Below are positions 14,680-22,774 of a DNA stretch of 22,836 bases, one piece after another. The stretch is from DASWTL01 sp966250385 (GTDB lineage: Bacteria; Bacteroidota; Bacteroidia; Sphingobacteriales; Sphingobacteriaceae), in contig CBINHC010000028.1 of NCBI GenBank assembly GCA_966250385.1, positions 1-22,836 on the forward strand, written 5' to 3'. The notes beneath the pieces were generated by a model. The model had not been told where the DNA came from. It worked only from the letters and a program-made list of their open reading frames with translations, and made no database searches. The translations under genes and the position numbers were made by a program. Position 1 is the stretch's first letter; every line of letters begins with the position of its first letter.

Positions 14680-15372
14680 ATGAAATTTGGAGTAGTCGTT
14701 TTTCCAGGATCCAATTGTGACCGGGACACCATTTATACCTTAGAAACTATACTGGGACAGGAAGTCGTTCAGCTCTGGCATAAGGATCACGACCTGCAGG
14801 GCGCTGACTTCATTATCCTGCCGGGAGGCTTCTCCTACGGCGATTACCTGAGGTCAGGTGCTATCGCCCGGTTCTCTCCGATTATGCAGGAAGTTATCCA
14901 GTTCGCTCAGAATGGCGGCTATGTCATGGGTATCTGTAACGGATTCCAGATCCTGACCGAGGCGGGACTGCTGCCGGGAGCGCTGCTCCATAACGAAAGC
15001 ATGAAGTTCATCTGCCGGAACGTTTACCTGAAGCCTGCCACGACCAACTCACTAATCACATCAAGACTTGATCCGGCAAAAGCCCTGAAGATTCCGATCG
15101 CTCACGGCGAAGGAAACTACTTTGCGGATGCGGCAACGCTGAAGTCTCTCCAGGACAATGATCAGATCCTGTTTCATTACTGCGATGAGGAAGGGATGGT
15201 TGAACCGTCGGCATCTCCGAACGGCTCCCTCTACAATATTGCCGGCGTTTGCAATGCCGGACGGAATGTTTTCGGCATGATGCCTCACCCTGAACGGGCT
15301 GTCGATCCGATCCTGGGTAATCAGGATGGTCTGGCCATCTTTGAATCCATTCTAAGTACCGTGAATGCCTGA
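14680..15372 (+). CDS. purQ: Phosphoribosylformylglycinamidine synthase subunit PurQ
   Basis: 230 residues: the stand-alone class I glutamine amidotransferase subunit of the PurLQS complex, which hands ammonia to PurL to turn FGAR into FGAM in purine synthesis. Seen: VVFPGSNCDRDT at the N-terminus, the oxyanion region LPGGFSYGDYLR (about 47-58), nucleophile Cys86 in GICNGFQ, and catalytic His203/Glu205 in MPHPERA. HGEGNYFA is also typical. It is a small separate subunit, so PurL must be the short type encoded elsewhere; purL and purS are not in the window. The stop TGA overlaps the coaX ATG by one base, showing translational coupling. Confidence 0.97.
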   Translation: MKFGVVVFPGSNCDRDTIYTLETILGQEVVQLWHKDHDLQGADFIILPGGFSYGDYLRSGAIARFSPIMQEVIQFAQNGGYVMGICNGFQILTEAGLLPGALLHNESMKFICRNVYLKPATTNSLITSRLDPAKALKIPIAHGEGNYFADAATLKSLQDNDQILFHYCDEEGMVEPSASPNGSLYNIAGVCNAGRNVFGMMPHPERAVDPILGNQDGLAIFESILSTVNA

Positions 15373-16115
15373 TGGCGAGCCTGGTTGTTGACATCGGTAA
15401 CAGCCGTACCAAAATTGCCGTCTTCAAAGACCGTGAGCTGATCCGGACAGAGGCTTTTGCTGAGGTTAAGCCGGAGAAGCTGGAATCGCTGATCGCAGAA
15501 CACCAGGTAACTTCCAGTATCCTCTCGAGCGTCACATCATTCGATGAGCAACTGGTCGGGGTGCTGGAAAGCAATACCCGCTATATCCGGTTTTCATCCG
15601 AACGATCGGCGAATATCCAGGTACGTTACCGGACCCCGCAGACGCTTGGCCTTGACCGGCTGGCAGGAGTGATCGCGGCGCATGCGCTGTACCCCGGGCA
15701 GAACTGCCTGGTCATTGATGCCGGGACGTGCATCACCTACGACATGGTGGACTCCGCCGGGAATTACGACGGCGGAAGTATCTCGCCGGGGCTGGACATG
15801 CGGCTGAAGGCGATGCATACTTTTACCGGACGCCTTCCGTTAGTTGAGAAAACCGGAGACTTTCCGGGCGGCGTAGGAAAAGATACGGCAACCTCCATGC
15901 TTTCAGGTGTACTTGAGGGAACGTGGCATGAGGTTCGCGGATTTATTGAAGATTACAACACGAAAAATAAAGGAGTGCAGGTGCTGCTCTGCGGCGGTGA
16001 TGCCGGGTTTTTTGATACCCGGCTTAAAAATAGCATCTTTGCCCACTCTGTAAGAACCGAGATGTTATTGGTTCTTATTGGTTTAAACGAAGTTATCCAT
16101 CATTATAATGATTAA
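15372..16115 (+). CDS. coaX: Type III pantothenate kinase
   Basis: 247 residues. CoaX phosphorylates pantothenate, the first step of CoA synthesis, and belongs to the ASKHA fold. Motifs: VVDIGNSRTKIAVF (PHOSPHATE 1, about 5-18), TLGLDRLAGVIAA (about 92-104), DAGTCITYDMVD (PHOSPHATE 2, about 117-128), GGSISPGLDMRLKAM, and CGGDAGFF near the C-terminus. It starts inside the purQ stop codon and ends 8 bp inside the next gene, so three genes are tightly coupled. Length is normal for the family. Confidence 0.95.
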   Translation: MASLVVDIGNSRTKIAVFKDRELIRTEAFAEVKPEKLESLIAEHQVTSSILSSVTSFDEQLVGVLESNTRYIRFSSERSANIQVRYRTPQTLGLDRLAGVIAAHALYPGQNCLVIDAGTCITYDMVDSAGNYDGGSISPGLDMRLKAMHTFTGRLPLVEKTGDFPGGVGKDTATSMLSGVLEGTWHEVRGFIEDYNTKNKGVQVLLCGGDAGFFDTRLKNSIFAHSVRTEMLLVLIGLNEVIHHYND

Positions 16116-17388
16116 AATATTCCGACTGGTCCTGTCATCTGCTATCTTACTGACGGGTTTTTCTGTATCAGCTCAAACAAATACCAGTTCACCATACTCC
16201 CAGTTTGGTCTGGGCGATCTCAAGACCCCGGTCCTGCCTCAGCAGCGTGCCATCGGCGGTATCGGCGCCGGGATCCGTCAGCCAGGGGCCTACGCAAACA
16301 TTAACTTTGCCAATCCGGCATCCTATTCAGCCATCCAGATCACGACATTCGAGATCGGCGGTACGATCGGTTTTCGTCAGCTGAGCCGGAACAGCGTTTC
16401 CGAGACAGGGGGCAATGCTTCCTTCAGCCACATCGGCTTTGCGGCCTCTACCGGAAGGAAATCCGCCATTGTTGCGGGTATCATGCCTTACAGTGAACTG
16501 GGCTACAGTTACAAGGTTCCGGGCAAGATCGATACCAACAACGTGAACTACGTATACAGCGGCGACGGCGGTCTGTCCAAGGCGCTGCTCGGGTACGGAT
16601 TCCAGCTGGGCAAGCATATTAGTGTGGGGGCGAACCTCGGTTATGTATTCGGCAAACTGGGCCAGTACCGCTCGGCAGAGTTCGAAGATTTCTCTTCACT
16701 GAATACACGCCTGGAGAATAACAGCAGCATCAGCGGGTTCACCTACGATTACGGCGTTCAGTTCACGTCCAACGTGTCCAAAAAAGCGAAGCTGACCCTG
16801 GGATACTCCGGTAACTCGGGAAGCAAGATCAATTCGGTGGTCTCCAACCTTTCAACGACCTGGCGGTATACCGGTGGGGGCGAAAGCGGACCGCTCGATA
16901 CGCTGAGCTATGCTGAAAATGAACGGACCAAGCTCGATATGCCACTGATGCATACGTTCGGCTTTGTACTGGAAAATACCAATCACTGGCTTGTCGGAGC
17001 CGATGTCAACCTTGGCGAATGGTCATCGTTCACCAGCGGAAATACGAATGCCGGCCTGAACGATGCGTTCGGTGTCGGAGTAGGCGGCCAGTTTACCCCG
17101 GATCCGACTGCCGTCAGTTATTTCAAGGTCGTTGACTACCGGCTGGGTGTCAGGTATGACAAAACCCCGGTCCGGATCAGCAATACCGATATTACGCAGA
17201 CCGCTTTAACCTTCGGGTTCGGATTTCCGCTGCCAGCCAACCGGAGCTCCTTCTATAAGATCAACTTCTCAACAGAGGTGGGCCAGCGCGGAACGCTGGA
17301 CAACAACCTGATCCGCGAACGGTTCGTTAACTTCCACGTCGGCTTTACGCTGAACGATCAGCGGGTGCTGCGGTCCAAGTACGATTAA
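16108..17388 (+). CDS. Outer membrane β-barrel protein of unknown function (426 aa)
   Basis: A signal peptide of about 23 residues ends at SVSAQ. The mature part has NTSSPYSQFGLGDL, GGIGAGIRQPGAYANINFANPASYSA and many alternating aromatic/Gly strands (SVGANLGYVFGKLGQY, TFGFGFPL, NFHVGFTLN), fitting an outer membrane β-barrel of the FadL/PorV-like kind. The 'NPASYS' region resembles the plug or N-terminal segment of that group. It overlaps coaX by 8 bp and is followed 4 nt later by lptC. In other Bacteroidota a barrel gene stands at this same place between coaX and lptC, which suggests a role in envelope assembly, but none is proven. Confidence 0.82.
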   Translation: MIKIFRLVLSSAILLTGFSVSAQTNTSSPYSQFGLGDLKTPVLPQQRAIGGIGAGIRQPGAYANINFANPASYSAIQITTFEIGGTIGFRQLSRNSVSETGGNASFSHIGFAASTGRKSAIVAGIMPYSELGYSYKVPGKIDTNNVNYVYSGDGGLSKALLGYGFQLGKHISVGANLGYVFGKLGQYRSAEFEDFSSLNTRLENNSSISGFTYDYGVQFTSNVSKKAKLTLGYSGNSGSKINSVVSNLSTTWRYTGGGESGPLDTLSYAENERTKLDMPLMHTFGFVLENTNHWLVGADVNLGEWSSFTSGNTNAGLNDAFGVGVGGQFTPDPTAVSYFKVVDYRLGVRYDKTPVRISNTDITQTALTFGFGFPLPANRSSFYKINFSTEVGQRGTLDNNLIRERFVNFHVGFTLNDQRVLRSKYD

Positions 17389-17392
17389 TCGG

Positions 17393-17956
17393 ATGAAATT
17401 CCTGCAGGGCATACGATATCTGATTTTTGCCGGGCTGATCGGACTGCTCGCCGCATCCTGCGAGAATGATCTGAAGGAAGTGGAGAAGATCTCCAATCAG
17501 AAAGCCGCCCTGCCGGTGGACAGGTCCACCGGAGTCGAGCTGATCTACAGCGATTCTGCGCAGGTCAAAGCCAAGCTGCTCGCCCCCGAGTTGCTGCAAT
17601 ACAGGACGGCCAACCCTTATTATGAAATGAATAAGGGGGTGACCATCATCATTTATGACGAAAACCAGGTCGAGACGAGCCGCATCCGGGCGGATAAGGG
17701 TTTACGCCGGGAGAACGAAAAGATCGTCGAGCTGCATAATAACGTCGTGGTCGTGAACAAGAAGGGCGAGACCTTCAAGTCGGAAGAACTGATCTGGAAC
17801 GAAAACACCCGCCGGTGCTACAGCAATAAGCTGGTGGCCATTACAACCGCAAACCAGACGATCTACGGTACCAGCTTCTGGGCGCCGGAAGACTTCAGCT
17901 ATTACGAGATCTCCCAGTCCACGGGAAGCTTCAACGTCTCTGAGGACAAGCTGTAA
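17393..17956 (+). CDS. lptC: LPS export ABC transporter periplasmic lipoprotein LptC
   Basis: 187 residues. A lipoprotein signal ends with the lipobox LAASC (Cys23), which is common for Bacteroidota LptC, where proteobacterial LptC keeps a membrane anchor. The body is an LptC/OstA-like β-jellyroll: IYSDSAQVKAKLLAPEL, ANPYYEMNKGV, then ETFKSEELIWNENTR and ITTANQTIYGTSF. LptC joins the LptB2FG extractor to the LptA bridge that carries LPS to the outer membrane. It begins 4 nt after the barrel gene. After it come 202 nt without a gene before the PPIase gene. Confidence 0.88.
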   Translation: MKFLQGIRYLIFAGLIGLLAASCENDLKEVEKISNQKAALPVDRSTGVELIYSDSAQVKAKLLAPELLQYRTANPYYEMNKGVTIIIYDENQVETSRIRADKGLRRENEKIVELHNNVVVVNKKGETFKSEELIWNENTRRCYSNKLVAITTANQTIYGTSFWAPEDFSYYEISQSTGSFNVSEDKL

Positions 17957-18158
17957 TCCAAACAAAATCATTCTGCCCCATGTTGTAGGGATAATCAGGT
18001 CGTAAAGGCAGGATTCGTCTCTTTTACCGCTACGCGTTCCGGGTGCCGGCACAGCCCGGTCATCCCCGCATTTCAAAAAATTCAGCATCAGAATTTTGTC
18101 CTGCTTTTCTCATGGAAAAATTTTATCTTGCGCGCTCTTTTTTAATGTAAACAGGTAT
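17957..18158 (+). other. Spacer between lptC and the PPIase gene
   Basis: 202 bp with no open frame of interest and no terminator-like hairpin. TATCTTGC (near 18124) is a near match to the -7 consensus and may drive the PPIase gene. In several other Bacteroidota a CorC-type gene occupies this place. Confidence 0.35.
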
Positions 18159-20255
18159 ATGGGAATTATGAGTTTTTTGCGAAACCGTGCAGGGGTTATC
18201 CTGATAGTCGCGATCGGTTTAGCAATAGTTTCATTTTTAGTTAGTGATGCAGTAAGGTTCGGTGGCGGACTGATGGGCAGAGGCAACGAGGTTGGAGTCA
18301 TCGACGGCGAGAAAGTCACCTACGAAGAATTCAACAACAGGGTAGAGCAGAACGCCAATAACTTAAAACAGCAGACAGGTCAGGGGACATTAAATCCTCA
18401 GATGAATGCTTACGTTATCGAAAACTCCTGGAACCAGGCAGTCTCTGAAGTTCTGATGAACAAGGAGTTCAAACGTCTCGGACTGGAAGTAAGTAAAAAT
18501 GAACTGAATGATATGATCACCGGAAAGAACCCCCACCAGCAGGTGGTTCAGTCTTTCGGCGATCCGACAACCGGAGAGATCAACCGCAGTCAGCTGAATG
18601 CGTTTCTTGCTAATCTGGATACTCAGGACCCGTCAAGCCCGGTCCGCCAGCAATGGGGCAGTTTCCTTTTGGCTATCAAACAGGATCGCATGGCTCAGAA
18701 ATACAACAATCTGATCAAGAACAGCCTGTATGTTACTTCACTGGAGGCCAAAGACGAGTATGAAGGCCGGAACAAACTGGCAAGCTTCCGGTACGTCACG
18801 TTACCTTACAGCTCAGTGCCTGATGCCCAAGTTAAGCTGACTGACGAAGATTATAAAGCCTACTACAACGAGAACAAATTCCGGTTCAACAATCCTGAAG
18901 AAAGCCGGACATTTGAATATGTCGTATTCGATGCGAAACCTTCGAAAGAAGATTCAACCGAGACAAAGAACAAGATCAACAAGATCGCTGCGGATTTCCG
19001 CGCGGCTAAGAACGATTCACTTTTTGTCAGCATCAATGCCGATACCAAGATCCCTGTTTCCTATGTAAAGAAAGGTCAGCTGGATCCTGCACTGGATTCA
19101 CTGGTATTCAGCGCTGCTGAAGGTACCGTCGTTGGACCGGTATTCACAGGTGATGCATTCAAGGTTGCAAAAGTTATTGACAGCCGGATCGGTCCGGATT
19201 CTGTCAAAGCCAGCCATATCCTGATCAACCCTGCAACCGAAGGCGGCGTGGACAAAGCAAAAGCAAAAGCGGATTCCATCGCTAACCTGGTAAGAAAAGG
19301 TGCCAGCTTTGCTGATTTAGCTTCCAAGTTCGGCAGCGATGCCACCAAGGACAAAGGCGGAGACCTGGGTACCTTTGCAAGAGGCGCCATGGTTCCTGCA
19401 TTTGAAGAAGCGGTCTTCAACGGCAAGACCGGTGATGTGAAAGTGATCAACACTCAGTTCGGAACACACGTTGTGCGCATCGACAATCAGAAGGGATCCT
19501 CTCGGGTCGTTAAGGTTGGTGTTGTTGACAAGGTCCTGGCGAGCAGCAATAAAACACAGTCTGAGGCTTACTCCAAAGCGACTACGTTCCTCAGCAATGC
19601 CGGTTCCGGAAAAGAATTCGATGCACAGATCGAAAAAAGCAAGCTGAACAAGCTTCTTGCTGAAAACGTAACTGCAAATCAGGGATTCCTGGCCGGACTT
19701 GAGAATCCGCGCGAAGTGATCCGCTGGGCATTCGAAGCAGAAGTAGGTGATGTAAGCGATAAGGTGTTCGAAGTAGGCAACCAGTTCATCGTGACCCGCC
19801 TGACCGATATCCGGGAGAAAGGCCCGCTTCCTGTTGAGAAAGTGAAGAAGCAGATCGAGCCGATGGTACGGAACTTTGTCAAAGGCCGGATGCTGGCTGA
19901 GCGTTTCAAAGGTGCTGCGTCTATCGACGCCCTGGCACAGAAACTGAAAGTAAGCCCGGTTCCTGCGCAGAATATCGTATTCGCGAACCCGATCATTCCG
20001 GGCGTAGGTCAGGAGAACAAAGTTGTCGGTGCGGTGTTCGGATCACAACCGGGTAAACTGTCCCAGCCAGTTATTGGTGAGGTCGGCGTATATGCCTTCG
20101 TTGTAGACGGCTTTACCAACCCTGCGCCGCTTACCAATGTCTTTAAGCAAAAAGAGCAGGTCCTGCAGGGACTTGAGCAGCGTGCTCCAGGAGAAGCTTT
20201 CCGCGTCCTGCGCGATAAAGCCAAGATCGAAGATAACCGTGTACGGTTCTATTAA
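18159..20255 (+). CDS. Periplasmic SurA/PpiD-like peptidyl-prolyl isomerase
   Basis: 698 residues from ATG 18159 (MGIMSFLRNRAG; Met at 18168 is equally possible; the open frame reaches 18096). One N-terminal membrane helix (about 13-30) anchors a large periplasmic part. A SurA-N-like chaperone region (about 40-200: GVIDGEKVTYEEFNNRVEQ and VLMNKEFKRLGLEVSKNEL) is followed by a parvulin PPIase domain (about 348-450: VKASHILI, GASFADLASKFGSD, GGDLGTFARGAMVPAFEEAVF, FGTHVVRI). A second degenerate parvulin-like part follows. The layout is that of PpiD-like folding helpers that assist outer membrane and secreted proteins. A terminator follows directly. Confidence 0.9.
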   Translation: MGIMSFLRNRAGVILIVAIGLAIVSFLVSDAVRFGGGLMGRGNEVGVIDGEKVTYEEFNNRVEQNANNLKQQTGQGTLNPQMNAYVIENSWNQAVSEVLMNKEFKRLGLEVSKNELNDMITGKNPHQQVVQSFGDPTTGEINRSQLNAFLANLDTQDPSSPVRQQWGSFLLAIKQDRMAQKYNNLIKNSLYVTSLEAKDEYEGRNKLASFRYVTLPYSSVPDAQVKLTDEDYKAYYNENKFRFNNPEESRTFEYVVFDAKPSKEDSTETKNKINKIAADFRAAKNDSLFVSINADTKIPVSYVKKGQLDPALDSLVFSAAEGTVVGPVFTGDAFKVAKVIDSRIGPDSVKASHILINPATEGGVDKAKAKADSIANLVRKGASFADLASKFGSDATKDKGGDLGTFARGAMVPAFEEAVFNGKTGDVKVINTQFGTHVVRIDNQKGSSRVVKVGVVDKVLASSNKTQSEAYSKATTFLSNAGSGKEFDAQIEKSKLNKLLAENVTANQGFLAGLENPREVIRWAFEAEVGDVSDKVFEVGNQFIVTRLTDIREKGPLPVEKVKKQIEPMVRNFVKGRMLAERFKGAASIDALAQKLKVSPVPAQNIVFANPIIPGVGQENKVVGAVFGSQPGKLSQPVIGEVGVYAFVVDGFTNPAPLTNVFKQKEQVLQGLEQRAPGEAFRVLRDKAKIEDNRVRFY

Positions 20256-20288
20256 ACCGTAATACACACGAATACCAAAATCAATATG

Positions 20289-20324
20289 AAAATCCGGGAA
20301 GGTCAGCCTTTCCGGATTTTTTTT
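20289..20324 (+). terminator. Rho-independent terminator after the PPIase gene
   Basis: AAAATCCGGGAAGG, loop TCAG, and CCTTTCCGGATTTT make a 14-bp stem with a single G-U wobble, running into T8. It lies 33 nt after the stop codon. Confidence 0.93.
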
Positions 20325-20348
20325 ATGGCCTTTGGTCATCAGACCGTA

Positions 20349-20362
20349 GTAATGCATATTAC
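20349..20362. repeat. Small inverted repeat GTAAT-GCAT-ATTAC
   Basis: A 5-bp inverted repeat with a palindrome-like centre, about 26 nt upstream of the -7 element of the DUF2480 gene. It could be an operator, but it is short enough to be chance. Confidence 0.25.
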
Positions 20363-20387
20363 TCTCCGTTACCAGATTGCAATAAAG

Positions 20388-20395
20388 TAATTTTG
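20388..20395 (+). promoter_or_regulatory. -7 promoter element of the DUF2480 gene
   Basis: TAATTTTG is an exact TAnnTTTG match, 46 nt before the ATG at 20442 and after the PPIase terminator. Confidence 0.5.
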
Positions 20396-20441
20396 TCAGT
20401 ATTTTGATTTGGATTGATTTTTGACCCGTTGGTAAACGAAA

Positions 20442-20957
20442 ATGAACATACAGGAAACTATTGTAAATAAGGTGGCTCTCAGCGGCCTGGTTAGTTTGGA
20501 CCTTGCTGAATTCTATCCGCAGGGTGAACGGATCGTTTATGATATCAAGGACAATTTGTTTCATGGCCTGATGCTCCGGGAAAAGGACTTTCGGGAGTTC
20601 GTGAAGGAACATGACTGGTCGCAATACCAGGGCAAACATGTCGCGATAACCTGTTCTGCTGATGCCATCGTACCGACATGGGCATACATGTTGCTGGCCT
20701 CTAAATTGCAGCCGTTTGCGGCCACTGTCGTATTCGGAGACTTAACCACATTGGAGACCGTCCTGTTTGACCGTGCGGTTAGTCGGATCGATCTGGAACA
20801 GTACCGGGATCAGCGTATCGTGGTTAAGGGCTGCGGGGATATCCCGGTGCCCACCTCCGCATATGTGGATCTCACAGCGAAGCTTGTGGCCGTCGCAAAG
20901 AGCGTCATGTACGGTGAGCCGTGCTCAACTGTGCCGATATTCAAACGGAAGGATTAA
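20442..20957 (+). CDS. DUF2480 family protein
   Basis: 171 residues, soluble, no signal peptide. Matches the Bacteroidota family DUF2480: NKVALSGLVSLDLAEFYPQGER, LREKDFREFVKEHDW, CSADAIVPTWAYMLLASKLQP (about 67-87), and VVKGCGDIPVPTSAYVDLT near residue 130. Two cysteine-containing loops (CSADAIVPTWAY and CGDIPVPTSAY) look like an internal repeat. In other genomes, as far as I recall, members lie near Fe-S cluster assembly genes; none is seen here. The function is unknown. The next gene starts 55 nt downstream. Confidence 0.85.
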   Translation: MNIQETIVNKVALSGLVSLDLAEFYPQGERIVYDIKDNLFHGLMLREKDFREFVKEHDWSQYQGKHVAITCSADAIVPTWAYMLLASKLQPFAATVVFGDLTTLETVLFDRAVSRIDLEQYRDQRIVVKGCGDIPVPTSAYVDLTAKLVAVAKSVMYGEPCSTVPIFKRKD

Positions 20958-21012
20958 ACGTTGCCGGGTCCGGGCAGTCAGAATTGGCAGAACATCTACT
21001 AAAGAGAAGCGT

Positions 21013-21789
21013 ATGCAACGACTATTGATATTCATTTTTGCCATTTTATATGTTCACCCGGTATCTGCCCAAATGCTGCCCAAGCGCGATGAAGCCGTCT
21101 TCGGTCCTGGTGAAGAGCTTGAATACCGTGTGCGGTATGGATTCATAACGGCCGGGCAGGCGACATTGAAAGTGGCCGCTACGGACGTGAAGTTCAGCAA
21201 CAGGCCGGTATGGCATATCATTGCTAACGGACGAACCGCCGGATCATTCGACGTATTCAAGCGGGTCCGGAACCGGTATGACTCCTATGTTGACCGCGAG
21301 GACCTGACGCCTCATTTATACACCGAGAATATCCGGGAAGGGAACTACCGGCGGAACGATAAAGCCCGGTTCTACCAGGACCAGAAGAAGATCGTGGCCA
21401 CCAAAGGAACCCATAAAGGGGCGGATCAGACGTTTGATATCGTATCCGCCTACTATTTTGCCAGGAACCTGGATCTGAGCGGCGTTAAGATCGGCGAAGA
21501 GTTCGAGATGTACTACTACCTCCAGAACAAGGTCACCACCTTGAAAGTCACCTACCTGGGTAAGGAAACGATCAAAACACATAACGGGTACATGCGGTGC
21601 CTTAAGTTCAATCCCTCCATTCAGCCCGGGAGGATCTTCCGAAAGGACAGTAAGTTGTATCTTTGGGTCTCGGATGATGTGAACCGGGTCCCGGTCAAAG
21701 CAAACGTCGAGCTGCTGATCGGATCGGCGACGCTCGAGCTGATCGATGCAAAGGGGCTAAAGACCCCCCTGAATTATGTCAGCAAGTAA
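21013..21789 (+). CDS. DUF3108 secreted protein
   Basis: 258 residues from ATG 21013 (the open frame reaches 20767 inside the preceding gene, but that part is out of frame with DUF2480 and featureless). The signal peptide MQRLLIFIFAILYVHPVSAQ targets it to the periplasm. FGPGEELEYRVRYGFITAGQATL, SFDVFKRVRNRYDSYVD, YTENIREGNYRRND and LKFNPSIQPGRIFRKDSKLYLWVSDD are DUF3108 landmarks. The β-rich body recalls lipid-carrier folds of the LolA/LolB kind, but that is inference; the function is unknown. Confidence 0.85.
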   Translation: MQRLLIFIFAILYVHPVSAQMLPKRDEAVFGPGEELEYRVRYGFITAGQATLKVAATDVKFSNRPVWHIIANGRTAGSFDVFKRVRNRYDSYVDREDLTPHLYTENIREGNYRRNDKARFYQDQKKIVATKGTHKGADQTFDIVSAYYFARNLDLSGVKIGEEFEMYYYLQNKVTTLKVTYLGKETIKTHNGYMRCLKFNPSIQPGRIFRKDSKLYLWVSDDVNRVPVKANVELLIGSATLELIDAKGLKTPLNYVSK

Positions 21790-21857
21790 CACAAAAAGAA
21801 GAACGATAATAATTCGCCTGCCGGAGACGTTCGGTAAGGCACCATAAATACAAGACA

Positions 21858-22448
21858 ATGATGATTGAGGTACAGCACACCTTAGTGCATGAGGATGTGA
21901 TCGGTGAGAATTTCGTTTGTAATCTGACCAAATGTAAAGGTGCATGCTGTGTGGAAGGGGATGCCGGCGCTCCTCTTGACAGGAATGAACTGGCTGTTCT
22001 TGAAGAGATCTATCCCCTGGTCAAACCCTATATGACCGAAAAAGGGATCCGGACCATCGAGGAAGCCGGAACCTGGGTGAAAGATGCGGATGGCGATTAC
22101 ACTACACCGTGCGTTGACGGCAATAAGGAATGTGCTTATGTGACCTTTCAGAATGGCATCACCAAATGCGCCATTGAACAAGCCTATGAAGACGGGAAGA
22201 TCGCCTGGAAAAAACCGATCTCCTGCCATTTGTATCCGATCCGGATCACCAATTATCCTGAATTCGACGCCCTTTACTACGACCGCTGGAGTATCTGCAA
22301 ATCCGCTTGTTCCTTTGGCCGCGAACTGAAGGTGTCCGTCTATGAGTTCCTCAAGGAACCCCTGATCCGGAAATACGGAGCAGATTGGTATGCTGAACTG
22401 GAGGAAGCTGCGAGGATTGAGGCAGGAAATAACGCTGCCGAGGCTTAG
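21858..22448 (+). CDS. DUF3109 family cysteine-rich protein
   Basis: 196 residues, cytoplasmic. The cysteine arrangement (C-x5-C-x3-CC near residues 21-32 in NFVCNLTKCKGACCVEG, then CVDG, ECAY, KCAIEQ, ISCHLYPIR and CKSAC) matches DUF3109, whose members probably bind a zinc or iron-sulfur cluster, akin to YkgJ-type CxxxCxxCC proteins. Met1-Met2 leave two possible starts (21858 or 21861). It is 68 nt from the DUF3108 gene on the same strand. The long opposite-strand frame over it is a shadow. The precise role is not known. Confidence 0.87.
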   Translation: MMIEVQHTLVHEDVIGENFVCNLTKCKGACCVEGDAGAPLDRNELAVLEEIYPLVKPYMTEKGIRTIEEAGTWVKDADGDYTTPCVDGNKECAYVTFQNGITKCAIEQAYEDGKIAWKKPISCHLYPIRITNYPEFDALYYDRWSICKSACSFGRELKVSVYEFLKEPLIRKYGADWYAELEEAARIEAGNNAAEA

Positions 22449-22774
22449 GCGGTCGTAGAGGTGTGATCGTGTCCTATACAGAGATTTCGACGCAGAGGCA
22501 AAAATGCCGATTTCAAAAGTTCCCTTATGCAATTTTACTAAAAGGGTTTGGAACAATCCAGTTTGACGCCTTTAATGCAAATGAAGGAGCGCGAAATCTT
22601 GGATGGACGATATAGGATTGCTCCATTCGTAATTGGAGGTGTTTTTTAACTTCGGTATACCGAGTATTGAGCCACTTACCATGTGAACACCTTAAAGATT
22701 CCCTAATGTTTTTTATCCTACGTCTGAGTGCCGGAAAAAAGTGTAGTTTTGAGGCCTAAAAATTTTGTAGAACG
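22449..22774 (+). other. Intergenic region before the UDP-glucose dehydrogenase gene
   Basis: 326 bp with no gene that I can support; the short open frames have no recognisable content. CGGTATACCG (near 22652) is a 10-bp perfect palindrome. The right end carries the promoter of the next gene. No terminator hairpin was found for the DUF3109 gene. Confidence 0.4.
22744..22751 (+). promoter_or_regulatory. -7 promoter element of the UDP-glucose dehydrogenase gene
   Basis: TAGTTTTG matches TAnnTTTG exactly, 23 nt before the ATG at 22775. Confidence 0.55.

Noticed and set aside
20767..21012. N-terminal extension of the DUF3108 frame
   Set aside because: It overlaps DUF2480 in another frame and precedes a textbook signal peptide that starts at 21013.
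21882..22556. A 224-codon minus-strand frame over the DUF3109 gene
   Set aside because: The plus-strand gene has a clear cysteine pattern of a known family; the opposite frame has no recognisable features.
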